Assembly (NCBI GenBank): GCA_030628755.1
Contig: DAOVQH010000003.1
Span: forward strand, 1-22,818
Origin: Candidatus Cloacimonadota bacterium
GTDB taxonomy: Bacteria > Cloacimonadota > Cloacimonadia > Cloacimonadales > TCS61
DNA length: 22,818 bases
Direction: 5' to 3'
In this document: positions 14,490 to 21,876 of the stretch, one piece after another
How positions within the stretch are numbered: position 1 is the stretch's first letter
How the letters are laid out: each line of letters starts with the position of its first letter
Translations under genes and position numbers: made by a program
Notes under the pieces: generated by a model
What the model was told of the DNA's origin: nothing
What the model saw: the letters and a program-made list of their open reading frames with translations, nothing else
Database searches by the model: none

Positions 14490-15522
14490 ATTTCCACTCC
14501 CACTTTCCAAAAGTTCCCAGTAGAGAAAAGTATATCAAGAAGTATGGATAAATAATTAGGAGTGGAATATCCAGTATTCTGAATCTGTATTTATGTTTTA
14601 CCAGGTTGACTATCCAGAAAAATAATATGCACAGGAAATAAATTATCAAGCTTTTCCAGTCATAAAAGAATATCGATTTGATAGGAAGATATAAATAAAA
14701 CAGAAAAATTAATATCGAAATTATTTTAAAGAAAGTCGACGACATACCGAATTTTCCATATCTCCGTTTTAACTGATGATTCAAAGTTTTATTATCTTTT
14801 ACTTGATATGTATCTACCAGCTGTTCATGGTTATATGCAATCTTCCATCCTGCTTTGTGAATCAGCTTTAGAAGGAGTTTATCATCACCGGACTGGTAGC
14901 GTTTTATTTTTTCGTAACCTCCAATCTCATCGAAAGCTGTTTTTTTTACAGCTAAGTTCCCACCAGCAGCGCTGAAAGGAATACCCAATCCGATTGTAGA
15001 AGCATAGATTCCAGATGACATTTGATTTGAAAATATTCTCAGAGGATTTGTTTTAATTTCAAAATAATTTCCCACAACCATTCCAATGTTATCTGCAAAA
15101 TAATTATTATAACTTTTTAGCCATTCGGGGTGAACAGAGCAATCTGAGTCAGTAAAGATAAGAATGTCATATTTTGCATTTTCGGAAGCAAGTTTCAAGG
15201 CAGCTTTTTTACCTTTGTAGTCTGAATGTTTTTCAGATAGATGGAAGTATTTTGCATTTATATTTATTTTACAGAATTCCTTTATCAGTTCAAGGGAGTT
15301 ATCAGTTGATACATCATCTACTATAATGATCTCGAATTTTTCTTTTAGATAATCTAATTTCTTAAGTGATTCAAAAAGTTTTGGTAGATTTTTTTCTTCG
15401 TTTCTGCAGGCAATAAGAATAGAGTAGGTGAGTGCCTTTGGTTTTTTTACTTTCCAGTTTCGTAAAATCCCACAGCCCAGAACCAAAAGAAAGAAAGAGA
15501 AAAATAATACTATAAAATACAT
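14482..15522 (-). CDS. Membrane-anchored family 2 glycosyltransferase
   Basis: 346 residues with a GT-A fold of the GT2 family. A single N-terminal membrane helix (residues 2-20) precedes the catalytic domain: SILIACRNEE at 34-43, IIIVDDVSTD at 65-74, the DxD metal/nucleotide-sugar motif TDSDC at 124-128, SGDDK at 211-215 and a QLKRRYGK block replacing the processive QxxRW. About three membrane helices close the protein. The architecture matches inner-membrane transferases that add sugars to lipid carriers or polysaccharides. The Arg-Tyr instead of Arg-Trp suggests a non-processive enzyme. The gene starts 3 bases after the upstream Wzi-like gene ends, so they form an operon. Confidence 0.88.
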   Translation of the reverse strand: MYFIVLFFSFFLLVLGCGILRNWKVKKPKALTYSILIACRNEEKNLPKLFESLKKLDYLKEKFEIIIVDDVSTDNSLELIKEFCKININAKYFHLSEKHSDYKGKKAALKLASENAKYDILIFTDSDCSVHPEWLKSYNNYFADNIGMVVGNYFEIKTNPLRIFSNQMSSGIYASTIGLGIPFSAAGGNLAVKKTAFDEIGGYEKIKRYQSGDDKLLLKLIHKAGWKIAYNHEQLVDTYQVKDNKTLNHQLKRRYGKFGMSSTFFKIISILIFLFYLYLPIKSIFFYDWKSLIIYFLCILFFWIVNLVKHKYRFRILDIPLLIIYPYFLIYFSLLGTFGKWEWKSS

Positions 15523-15525
15523 TAA

Positions 15526-17121
15526 TTAATATATTGCCTGGTAACTAATTATTACTTCTTTTTCAAAATCTTCATCATCAATTTGGGAAATGTTCATTCC
15601 AAACTTAAGTTTATGATGTGCTAGTGGTTGCCAGGTAATAACGGGACAGATCGTAAGCTTGTTTGTAATATCTCCTTCCAGCCAGTGTGTGTCGTTATCT
15701 TTTGATTCATCACGCGTATCATAATTTATACTGAAATTATTTCCAATACTGCCCTGACGGGTTAATGAGCTGTGAATGTTAAAATTCAGATTTTTTCGTA
15801 TATCGAAATTAAATTCACCTGCGAATTGAATTAGATTACTGCCTTCTGGAAAACCGAGTCCTATATCATCATGAGAGAATTTGTTATGCATGATATTATG
15901 AGTATAAATCCAGGGACGAACAGCTGTGAATTCTAAGGTTAGTTTGATTGTATTTTCTCTATTAAATGTGTAGGAATTACCAATTTGAAGAGCATATTTA
16001 TTACCCCACCAATCACCGAGGATCTCGCTTTTTTTCAATTCGTCTAAAATGAAGTTGAAATAAATAATATTTTTAGGAATAGGTTTCCAGTTGATACCAG
16101 TAAAAATCAGGACATTATCCCTGTTTCGCAGGTTATGTTCTATTGGTCTCAAAAATACATGAGGTAAAAGATAGCTTGGAGAAATGCTTCGATCACCATA
16201 AATCACACTCTCTCCCAGGAAAAAGTGGAATCTGGTATTTGGCTTCCAGTCAATTTTATGAATAACGAGGTATTTATCTGTATAATCATTGGTATTATCA
16301 GAACTTGTGCTGTCCGGAATTAATGAAGCATGTAGAAAAGAGATGGAAAGTGATTTAAAATTGAATTTACTGCTGAAATATCCATAATCGTTGCACACAT
16401 CATTTAGAATTATGCTCCCACCGATATTGCTTCCAACTTCATATTTCCCTCGTCCCAGAGAGAGCGACCAGAAATTTCCTCTTCCGATGTAAGTTATTTT
16501 TCCTGTTGAGTTATCGAGGTATATTTGTTTGTCATCATCCGACTTTTGGTACCAGCTATCTATCAGCTTTGAAGTTCTGGCATAATCAGTATCTCCGGAA
16601 AAGTGTCCTGCCCACCAGTAACCGTAGAAGAATAATCTTTGTTTGACATAGCCTGATAGTTTTGTTCCATAATGAACAAAATAATAGTTATCTTTTTCTG
16701 AACATACAAAATCACATCCTGTAAGCAGACTGAACCTGAGAAGAGATTTTAACGGGATTGAAGAAGGATATCTATAGGAATATAAAGAACTTTTAGGGTA
16801 ACCAAAATTTTTAGTTTTTTTGAAGTGAAAATCCGGTGTATGATACAAAAGGAAATATGAACTATCGTCCTTTGAAAAGAAATTAGTTACTGAGGATTTA
16901 AAATCCAGCAGGGATGATAATGCAAAGCTGAAACTGGATGAATCACTTCGTTCTTTTTTTACCGGTAGATAAAACAGTTTGGATTCATCCAGGTTCTTTT
17001 CCAGAATCAATACCTGATTATTAGATGTTACTTCCGGTGTATTCCAGCTAATATTTCTATATTGACCAAAAAGAAGTGCCGAAAAAATCACAAATAATAT
17101 AATTGTTTTGATTTTTTTCAT
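15526..17121 (-). CDS. Wzi-like outer-membrane beta-barrel protein
   Basis: From the ATG at 17121 the protein has 531 residues. An in-frame ATG at 17145 lies further upstream, but the 17121 ATG follows GAAAGGA at a spacing of about 8 and directly begins the signal peptide MKKIKTIILFVIFSALLFGQ. The centre has a pattern seen in capsule-assembly Wzi family barrels: IGRGNFWSLSLGRG, then strands reading ISFLHASL, YLVIHKIDWKP, FFLGESVIYGDRSISPSYL and NRDNVLIFTGINWKP. Wzi proteins sit in the outer membrane and help attach or export capsular polysaccharide. It precedes a glycosyltransferase gene in the same operon. The family assignment is by pattern only. The C-terminus ends QAIY, aromatic as expected. 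Confidence 0.75.
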   Translation of the reverse strand: MKKIKTIILFVIFSALLFGQYRNISWNTPEVTSNNQVLILEKNLDESKLFYLPVKKERSDSSSFSFALSSLLDFKSSVTNFFSKDDSSYFLLYHTPDFHFKKTKNFGYPKSSLYSYRYPSSIPLKSLLRFSLLTGCDFVCSEKDNYYFVHYGTKLSGYVKQRLFFYGYWWAGHFSGDTDYARTSKLIDSWYQKSDDDKQIYLDNSTGKITYIGRGNFWSLSLGRGKYEVGSNIGGSIILNDVCNDYGYFSSKFNFKSLSISFLHASLIPDSTSSDNTNDYTDKYLVIHKIDWKPNTRFHFFLGESVIYGDRSISPSYLLPHVFLRPIEHNLRNRDNVLIFTGINWKPIPKNIIYFNFILDELKKSEILGDWWGNKYALQIGNSYTFNRENTIKLTLEFTAVRPWIYTHNIMHNKFSHDDIGLGFPEGSNLIQFAGEFNFDIRKNLNFNIHSSLTRQGSIGNNFSINYDTRDESKDNDTHWLEGDITNKLTICPVITWQPLAHHKLKFGMNISQIDDEDFEKEVIISYQAIY

Positions 17122-17153
17122 TTTCTTTTTCCTTTCTGTTTCCAATCTGAGTT

Positions 17154-17180
17154 TCGACTCGAAAGCTTGCGTCGAGTCGA
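17154..17180. repeat. Perfect hairpin at the edge of the repeat block
   Basis: TCGACTCGA (17154-17162) and TCGAGTCGA (17172-17180) form a perfect 9-bp stem around a 9-base loop. It lies just upstream of the Wzi-like gene and overlaps the first unit of the 30-base tandem repeats. Confidence 0.75.
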
Positions 17181-17261
17181 GAACGGTTTGCTTCCATTCA
17201 TCTCGAGTCGTCGTCGGTTTGCTTCTCTCATCTCGAGTCGTCGTCCTTTGTCCTTATTCAT
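17172..17261. repeat. Three imperfect 30-base tandem repeats
   Basis: Units lie at 17172-17201, 17202-17231 and 17232-17261. The last two begin with CTCGAGTCGTCGTC, the first two share CGGTTTGCTTC, and all end in TTCAT or CTCAT. There is no spacer between units, so this is not a CRISPR array. Confidence 0.8.
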
Positions 17262-17322
17262 CCTTCGTAGTTCACCATCCTGCACAGCAAGCTATGAAGA
17301 ATGGATACTACGGAGAACGGAC
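17260..17322. repeat. Long copy of the interspersed palindromic repeat
   Basis: The outer arms TCCTTCGTAG (17261-17270) and CTACGGAGAA (17308-17317) pair with G-T wobbles; ATCC (17277-17280) and GGAT (17303-17306) form an inner stem. The ends match the shorter element at 11398-11429. It sits in the 197-base gap between the operons, with no gene inside. Confidence 0.7.
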
Positions 17323-17342
17323 GACTCGAAAAGGAGAGTTTC

Positions 17343-18728
17343 CTATTTTGAAAGATATTCATGCATGGATAGAGCTGCTTTACGACCTGCACCCATTGCC
17401 AGGATAACAGTGGCAGCTCCTGTTACAATATCTCCTCCAGCCCAAACTCTATCTTTTGAGGTTTTTCCATTTTCGTCTGTAACAATATTACCTCTTCTTC
17501 CAATTTCCAGTCCTGATGTAGTTTCTGGAATAATTGGATTAGGACTGTTTCCAATGGCAACAATATAAGCATCCATTGGCATAATAAATTCTGAACCTTT
17601 AATTGGAATGGGTCTTCGTCTGCCGGAACTATCCAATTCACCGAGTTTCATGCGAAGACATTCAATCTCTTTCAACCAACCATTTTCATCACCTATAAGT
17701 TTAATTGGTAAAGTCAGGAAATGAAAAATTACTCCTTCTTCAACAGCATTTTCATATTCTTCTAATCTTGCTGGAAGTTCTTTCTCTGATCTTCGATAAA
17801 TAATGTAAGAGTTATCTGCGCCCAAACGAAGTGCTGTCCTTGCACAATCCATAGCAACATTTCCCCCTCCAATTACAGCTACATTCTTGTGCTTTTTTAT
17901 AGGTGTGGAGGATCTTGGAAATTGGAATCCTTTCATCAGGTTCATACGAGTCAGGTATTCATTTGCTGAATATGCTCCATTAAGATTTTCACCTGGAATT
18001 TCCATAAACCAGGGAAGACCGGCACCTGTTCCAATAAATATAACATCGTATTTTTTCAGTAGTTGATCTACAGATTTTGTTTTTCCAACCACGAAATTAG
18101 TTATAAGTTTTACCCCAAGTTTCTGTATGTAACTTAACTCTCTCCTGACAACAGCTTTAGGCAAACGAAATTCAGGAATTCCATAAACTAAAACCCCACC
18201 GGGTTCATGCAGAGCTTCATACATTGTAACTTCATGTCCAAGTTTGATCAGGTCTCCAGCTACGGTAATACCTGCAGGACCTGAACCAATGATTGCTACT
18301 TTATTTCCTGTTGATGGAGCAATTTCGGGCATTTCAATTTTATCCTGAGTTGTTTCCCAATAAGCAGCAAAACGTTCCAAACGACCGATAGCTACAGGTG
18401 CTCCTTTTTTATTTAAGATACAAAGTTCTTCGCACTGCTCCTCCTGCGGGCAAACACGACCGCAAACTGCAGGTAAACAATTTTTATCTTTGAGTATCCT
18501 GATCGAACCGGCAAAATCTCCATCTGCAATACATTTTATAAATCCGGGAATATCAATTTCAACAGGACAACCATCGATACAAATAGGCTTTTTACATTGA
18601 AGACATCTTTGCGCTTCTGCGATTGCAAGCTCTGGAGTATAACCCAATGCAACTTCATTAAAATTTCTTCGTCTGATATGAGAAGGTTGTTTTGGCATCT
18701 CTCTTCGATTCAGATCAAGTTTTCCCAT
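17343..18728 (-). CDS. nfnB: NfnB/SudA-type NADPH-dependent oxidoreductase (GltD-like)
   Basis: 461 residues, the usual length of the large subunit of NADH-dependent ferredoxin:NADP+ oxidoreductase, related to the small subunit of glutamate synthase. Two [4Fe-4S] sites lie near the N-terminus: Cys42, Cys45, Cys50, Cys54 and Cys89, Cys93, Cys99, Cys103. FAD binding is shown by GSGPAG at 148-153 and by the late WAGGDIVTGAATVILAMGAG. An NADPH-binding Rossmann motif, VIGGGNVAMDCARTA, lies near residue 287. In Nfn this subunit carries the bifurcating FAD and binds NADPH. No large glutamate synthase subunit is nearby, and NfnA lies 3 bases upstream, so a transhydrogenase or related role fits better than glutamate synthesis. 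It is the last gene of the operon. Confidence 0.92.
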   Translation of the reverse strand: MGKLDLNRREMPKQPSHIRRRNFNEVALGYTPELAIAEAQRCLQCKKPICIDGCPVEIDIPGFIKCIADGDFAGSIRILKDKNCLPAVCGRVCPQEEQCEELCILNKKGAPVAIGRLERFAAYWETTQDKIEMPEIAPSTGNKVAIIGSGPAGITVAGDLIKLGHEVTMYEALHEPGGVLVYGIPEFRLPKAVVRRELSYIQKLGVKLITNFVVGKTKSVDQLLKKYDVIFIGTGAGLPWFMEIPGENLNGAYSANEYLTRMNLMKGFQFPRSSTPIKKHKNVAVIGGGNVAMDCARTALRLGADNSYIIYRRSEKELPARLEEYENAVEEGVIFHFLTLPIKLIGDENGWLKEIECLRMKLGELDSSGRRRPIPIKGSEFIMPMDAYIVAIGNSPNPIIPETTSGLEIGRRGNIVTDENGKTSKDRVWAGGDIVTGAATVILAMGAGRKAALSMHEYLSK

Positions 18729-18731
18729 CTT

Positions 18732-19559
18732 CTATCTCCCGCAACCTGAATGATGAACTAATACAGCTTCTTCGTTTAAATACTGTTTTCTTCTTTTAAG
18801 AAGTTCTTCCCAATCAACGACTCGCCCATCAAAATCAGGACCATCCACACAAGCGAATTTGGTGCTTCCATCAACAGTAACACGACAGACTCCACACATT
18901 CCTGTTCCATCGATCATAATAGGATTTAAGCTCACTATAATTGGAACTTTAAAATGAGATAGTTCCAGGGAAGTTTTTGATAAAAGGAAAGTGCATCCAT
19001 TAACAAAAATCCGGTCAGGTTTTATTGCTTTTTCCTGTAAAATTTTACTTAAACGCTTAATATGTCCTTTTTGTCCGGAACTTCCATCTCTGGTAATTAT
19101 AATTATCTTTTCGCTGTAAGATTTCAATTTATCTTCCCAATATAGTAAAAAGTTACTTCGTGCTTCCAGGATAGTTATGACCTTATTTCCTTTTTCATTA
19201 AGTGCCCTAATAACTGGAAAAATGGAGCCTATCCCGTAACATCCACCAATGCAGATTACAGTTCCGAATTTTTTTGTCTCTGTCGGTTTTCCCAGAGGAC
19301 CGACTACAGTTGGAACAAAATCTTCTACATTCAAACCTGCTATTCTTGAGGTTGAATCTCCAACAACCATGAATATCATTGTCAAAGTTCCTTCTTCTCT
19401 ATTCCAGTCTGCAACAGATAAAGGAATTCTCTCAGCATCATCATGTGAACGCAGTATAATAAACTGACCCGCTTGAATTTGTTCAGCTATGTCTGGAGCT
19501 TGAACAGTCAATAGATAAAGATTAGGAACTATCATCTCTTTTTCGATGACTTTAAACAT
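18732..19559 (-). CDS. nfnA: NfnA/SudB-type ferredoxin-NADP reductase subunit
   Basis: 275 residues, the family length. The FAD-binding domain has RIPLS at 44-48, and the nucleotide-binding domain has GGCYGIG at 105-111. The [2Fe-2S] site uses Asp217, Cys222, Cys225 and Cys237, the Asp-plus-three-Cys ligation known for Nfn small subunits. In NfnAB this subunit reacts with NAD(H) and passes electrons through its FAD and cluster to the NfnB subunit. The start overlaps the end of the NuoG-like gene by 8 bases and the stop is 3 bases from nfnB, so translation is probably coupled. A His/Cys-containing tail (LVHHSGCGR) closes the protein. Confidence 0.92.
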   Translation of the reverse strand: MFKVIEKEMIVPNLYLLTVQAPDIAEQIQAGQFIILRSHDDAERIPLSVADWNREEGTLTMIFMVVGDSTSRIAGLNVEDFVPTVVGPLGKPTETKKFGTVICIGGCYGIGSIFPVIRALNEKGNKVITILEARSNFLLYWEDKLKSYSEKIIIITRDGSSGQKGHIKRLSKILQEKAIKPDRIFVNGCTFLLSKTSLELSHFKVPIIVSLNPIMIDGTGMCGVCRVTVDGSTKFACVDGPDFDGRVVDWEELLKRRKQYLNEEAVLVHHSGCGR

Positions 19560-21876
19560 TATACCTCCTGAATCTTACAGGGCAGGGATTAGTTTCAAAT
19601 TCAAAGGTTTTATTTGAAGTTATAAGACGAATAAAACCTGGTGAAATCGTCTTTCGTAAAATCGCAGGATATGTTTTTGAATTCTTATGAGATTTTATCA
19701 AAACATGGTCACCATTTTGAATATCAGATTTGGAAGCATCAATTGGATTAATTATCAGAGTTTCTTCAGGTTCAATTTCCCTCATACCTTCTATAAATTT
19801 ACTTAAAGAAATTCCAGTATATATATGAGGGTTTTTTTCTTGAATCAGCACATATGGGAAAGCTCTTGTTTTTGCTTGAATTTTATTTTCATTTGGTTTG
19901 GGATTACCTTCGGGAAGATTGGCAGTCAGTTTCTTTGGAATAAGTTTCGATAATTCTATCTTATTGAATTTCAGTTCTTTTTTACCTATTTTCTTTGCGA
20001 GTTTTGAAAAAATCTCAGGATTTTTTAGAACCTTTTCTGGAGATTGAATAACAGCTTTCAATTTGTTTCTTTTACCTTTAAAGGTTACATAAGTTCCGGA
20101 AATTTCACCCCACATTGATGATGGCAGAATTAGATCAGGTTTAAGTTTTTCAGAATGAGGAAAAGGACTTTGATGAATAATGAAATTCACATTGGGTCTT
20201 TCTTTAAATGGAGAATCACCGATTAAATATAGAATATCAATTTTTCCTTTTGAAATTTTTTCAAGAATATCCTGATGGGTCTTTAAATTTACTAATGATA
20301 GCAAACCCGGAAGATTACCATAGGGATTAAGGACAAACAATTTAGCACCTGTAAGTTTGATGATTTTTTCAATATCCTGAAGAATCTCCGCTCCATAAGT
20401 CAGATCCAAGATTGTTGGACCTAAAATAATGGTGGTTGATAAAGAATTTTTAAGTAATTCTACCACTTCTGAAATTTCAGTAGAAACTTTTTTCCCCTTT
20501 TCAAAATATTCTACAATTTCTTTAAAAAGTTCTTTTTCTTTTCCAGCTTCTGGAATTACTTGATATGAAGTGAATCTTGAAGTTGTATCATTTATCCAAC
20601 CGATCTGTAGGTACGGAATTCCTTTTTCTGCTGCTCGTTTGATGGCAAGAGTAACAGGAGCATAATTATAATTACCATTTAAGAATAAGGAGATGATTGA
20701 GTCAGATTTTTCGATTTTCTCTATTGAAATAGATTTTTGAGCAAAAGAAATGTAAGGGATTAAATTATTAGTAAGAATAGATGAAGTAATATTTGTAGTA
20801 TTAATTTCTTGCTCAAAAAATTGTTTCGCTGCCATAATCTCTTCAAGTGTGAGATCTGGTGAAAGATAAACTGCTACTCTATCTCCATCTGCTTTTTTTA
20901 ATTTATCAGATGCTTTCAGGAAAGCTTCATCCCAGGTTATAAAGCCCAGACCTTCCGGGAATTGATACTGTGGTTCTAAAATTCTATCTGGATTGTTGAC
21001 AAGCTCTATCAAACAAAAACGGCCTTTTACACACAACTCACCACCAGTTAAATGAGGATCTCCGGGAGGAAGAGTCCCGATAATTTGATTTTCTTTTGTT
21101 AAAACTTGGATATCACAATTTAGTCCACACAATGGACAAATAGAAGAATGGTATTTTTCCGGAACACCGGACCACTTTCTGGTTTTTTCTGATAAAGCTC
21201 CAGTTGGACACACAGAAACACAAGCACCACAGAATTCACAATTTGCTTCCAGGTGAGATTGATTAAAAGCAGGACCAATGGTCGAGTATCTGCCTCTTTT
21301 ATTCAAAGATATTACAGAGCTTTTTCTGTGCTCCTGACAAATACGCACACATCGTCCGCAATAAATACAGAGATTATAATCTCTATCAAAGAATGGATCG
21401 TTTTTTTCAACTGGAAAATCCCGGTAATAGACTGGAAATTCAATCTCGTCGATTTTTAGATTTTCCACAACTTCCTGAAGTTCACAGTCATTATCTTTCG
21501 GACACCATCTACAGCCAGTTGTGAATCCTACTTTTCTGATTGTTCCCTGAAAATCCGAACATTCTTCAGCTTCATCGCAGATAAGACAAGCAGATGGATG
21601 TTCGCTAAGAATGAGTTGAAGGATTTCTGTTCGCATTTCCTGTAGGATTTTTGTATTAGTTCTGATTGTCATTCCTTCTTCAACCTGTGTTGTGCAAGCT
21701 GTAGGATATCCTTTCATTCCATCAACTTCAACGATGCATAACCTGCATCCTCCATAAGGTGAGAGTTCGGGATGGAAGCATAGGTGCGGAATGTAAATAT
21801 CATTTTCCTGGGTGACATCAAGTATCATTTTACCTTTTTTAGCTTCAACTGTTTTGTTATCGATAGTTATTTTCAT
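19552..21876 (-). CDS. NuoG-like Fe-S subunit with MopB domain (HydA/FdhA/StnC-related)
   Basis: 774 residues. Order of sites: plant-type [2Fe-2S] (Cys33, Cys44, Cys47, Cys61); His93-Cys97-Cys100-Cys106; a second C-x2-C-x5-C at Cys122, Cys125, Cys131; two ferredoxin [4Fe-4S] sites (Cys170/173/176/180 and Cys213/216/219/223); the MopB [4Fe-4S] (Cys247, Cys250, Cys254, Cys282); then a molybdopterin-oxidoreductase-like body and a C-terminal dinucleotide-binding-like domain. No Cys or Sec stands where formate dehydrogenases carry it and no H-cluster motif is present, so this is an electron-wire subunit like NuoG rather than a formate dehydrogenase or hydrogenase. It overlaps the NuoF-like gene by 4 bases (ATGA) and nfnA by 8, indicating one multi-subunit complex. 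It could alternatively be annotated as a formate dehydrogenase alpha subunit; I consider that wrong. Confidence 0.88.
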   Translation of the reverse strand: MKITIDNKTVEAKKGKMILDVTQENDIYIPHLCFHPELSPYGGCRLCIVEVDGMKGYPTACTTQVEEGMTIRTNTKILQEMRTEILQLILSEHPSACLICDEAEECSDFQGTIRKVGFTTGCRWCPKDNDCELQEVVENLKIDEIEFPVYYRDFPVEKNDPFFDRDYNLCIYCGRCVRICQEHRKSSVISLNKRGRYSTIGPAFNQSHLEANCEFCGACVSVCPTGALSEKTRKWSGVPEKYHSSICPLCGLNCDIQVLTKENQIIGTLPPGDPHLTGGELCVKGRFCLIELVNNPDRILEPQYQFPEGLGFITWDEAFLKASDKLKKADGDRVAVYLSPDLTLEEIMAAKQFFEQEINTTNITSSILTNNLIPYISFAQKSISIEKIEKSDSIISLFLNGNYNYAPVTLAIKRAAEKGIPYLQIGWINDTTSRFTSYQVIPEAGKEKELFKEIVEYFEKGKKVSTEISEVVELLKNSLSTTIILGPTILDLTYGAEILQDIEKIIKLTGAKLFVLNPYGNLPGLLSLVNLKTHQDILEKISKGKIDILYLIGDSPFKERPNVNFIIHQSPFPHSEKLKPDLILPSSMWGEISGTYVTFKGKRNKLKAVIQSPEKVLKNPEIFSKLAKKIGKKELKFNKIELSKLIPKKLTANLPEGNPKPNENKIQAKTRAFPYVLIQEKNPHIYTGISLSKFIEGMREIEPEETLIINPIDASKSDIQNGDHVLIKSHKNSKTYPAILRKTISPGFIRLITSNKTFEFETNPCPVRFRRYNV

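Noticed and set aside
17122..17145. Upstream ATG at 17145 as start of the Wzi-like protein
   Set aside because: It adds only METERKKK before the signal peptide, while GAAAGGA is correctly spaced for the ATG at 17121.
17172..17261. CRISPR-like array
   Set aside because: The three 30-base units are contiguous with no spacers, are imperfect, and no cas gene is present.
17167..17568. Plus-strand frames of 99 and 133 codons across the repeats and the 3' end of nfnB
   Set aside because: They are antisense to a well-supported gene and their N-terminal halves are translations of tandem repeats.
19552..21876. Formate dehydrogenase or [FeFe]-hydrogenase catalytic subunit
   Set aside because: No Sec (in-frame TGA) or active-site Cys at the formate dehydrogenase position, and no H-cluster Cys motifs; the protein fits NuoG-like wires.
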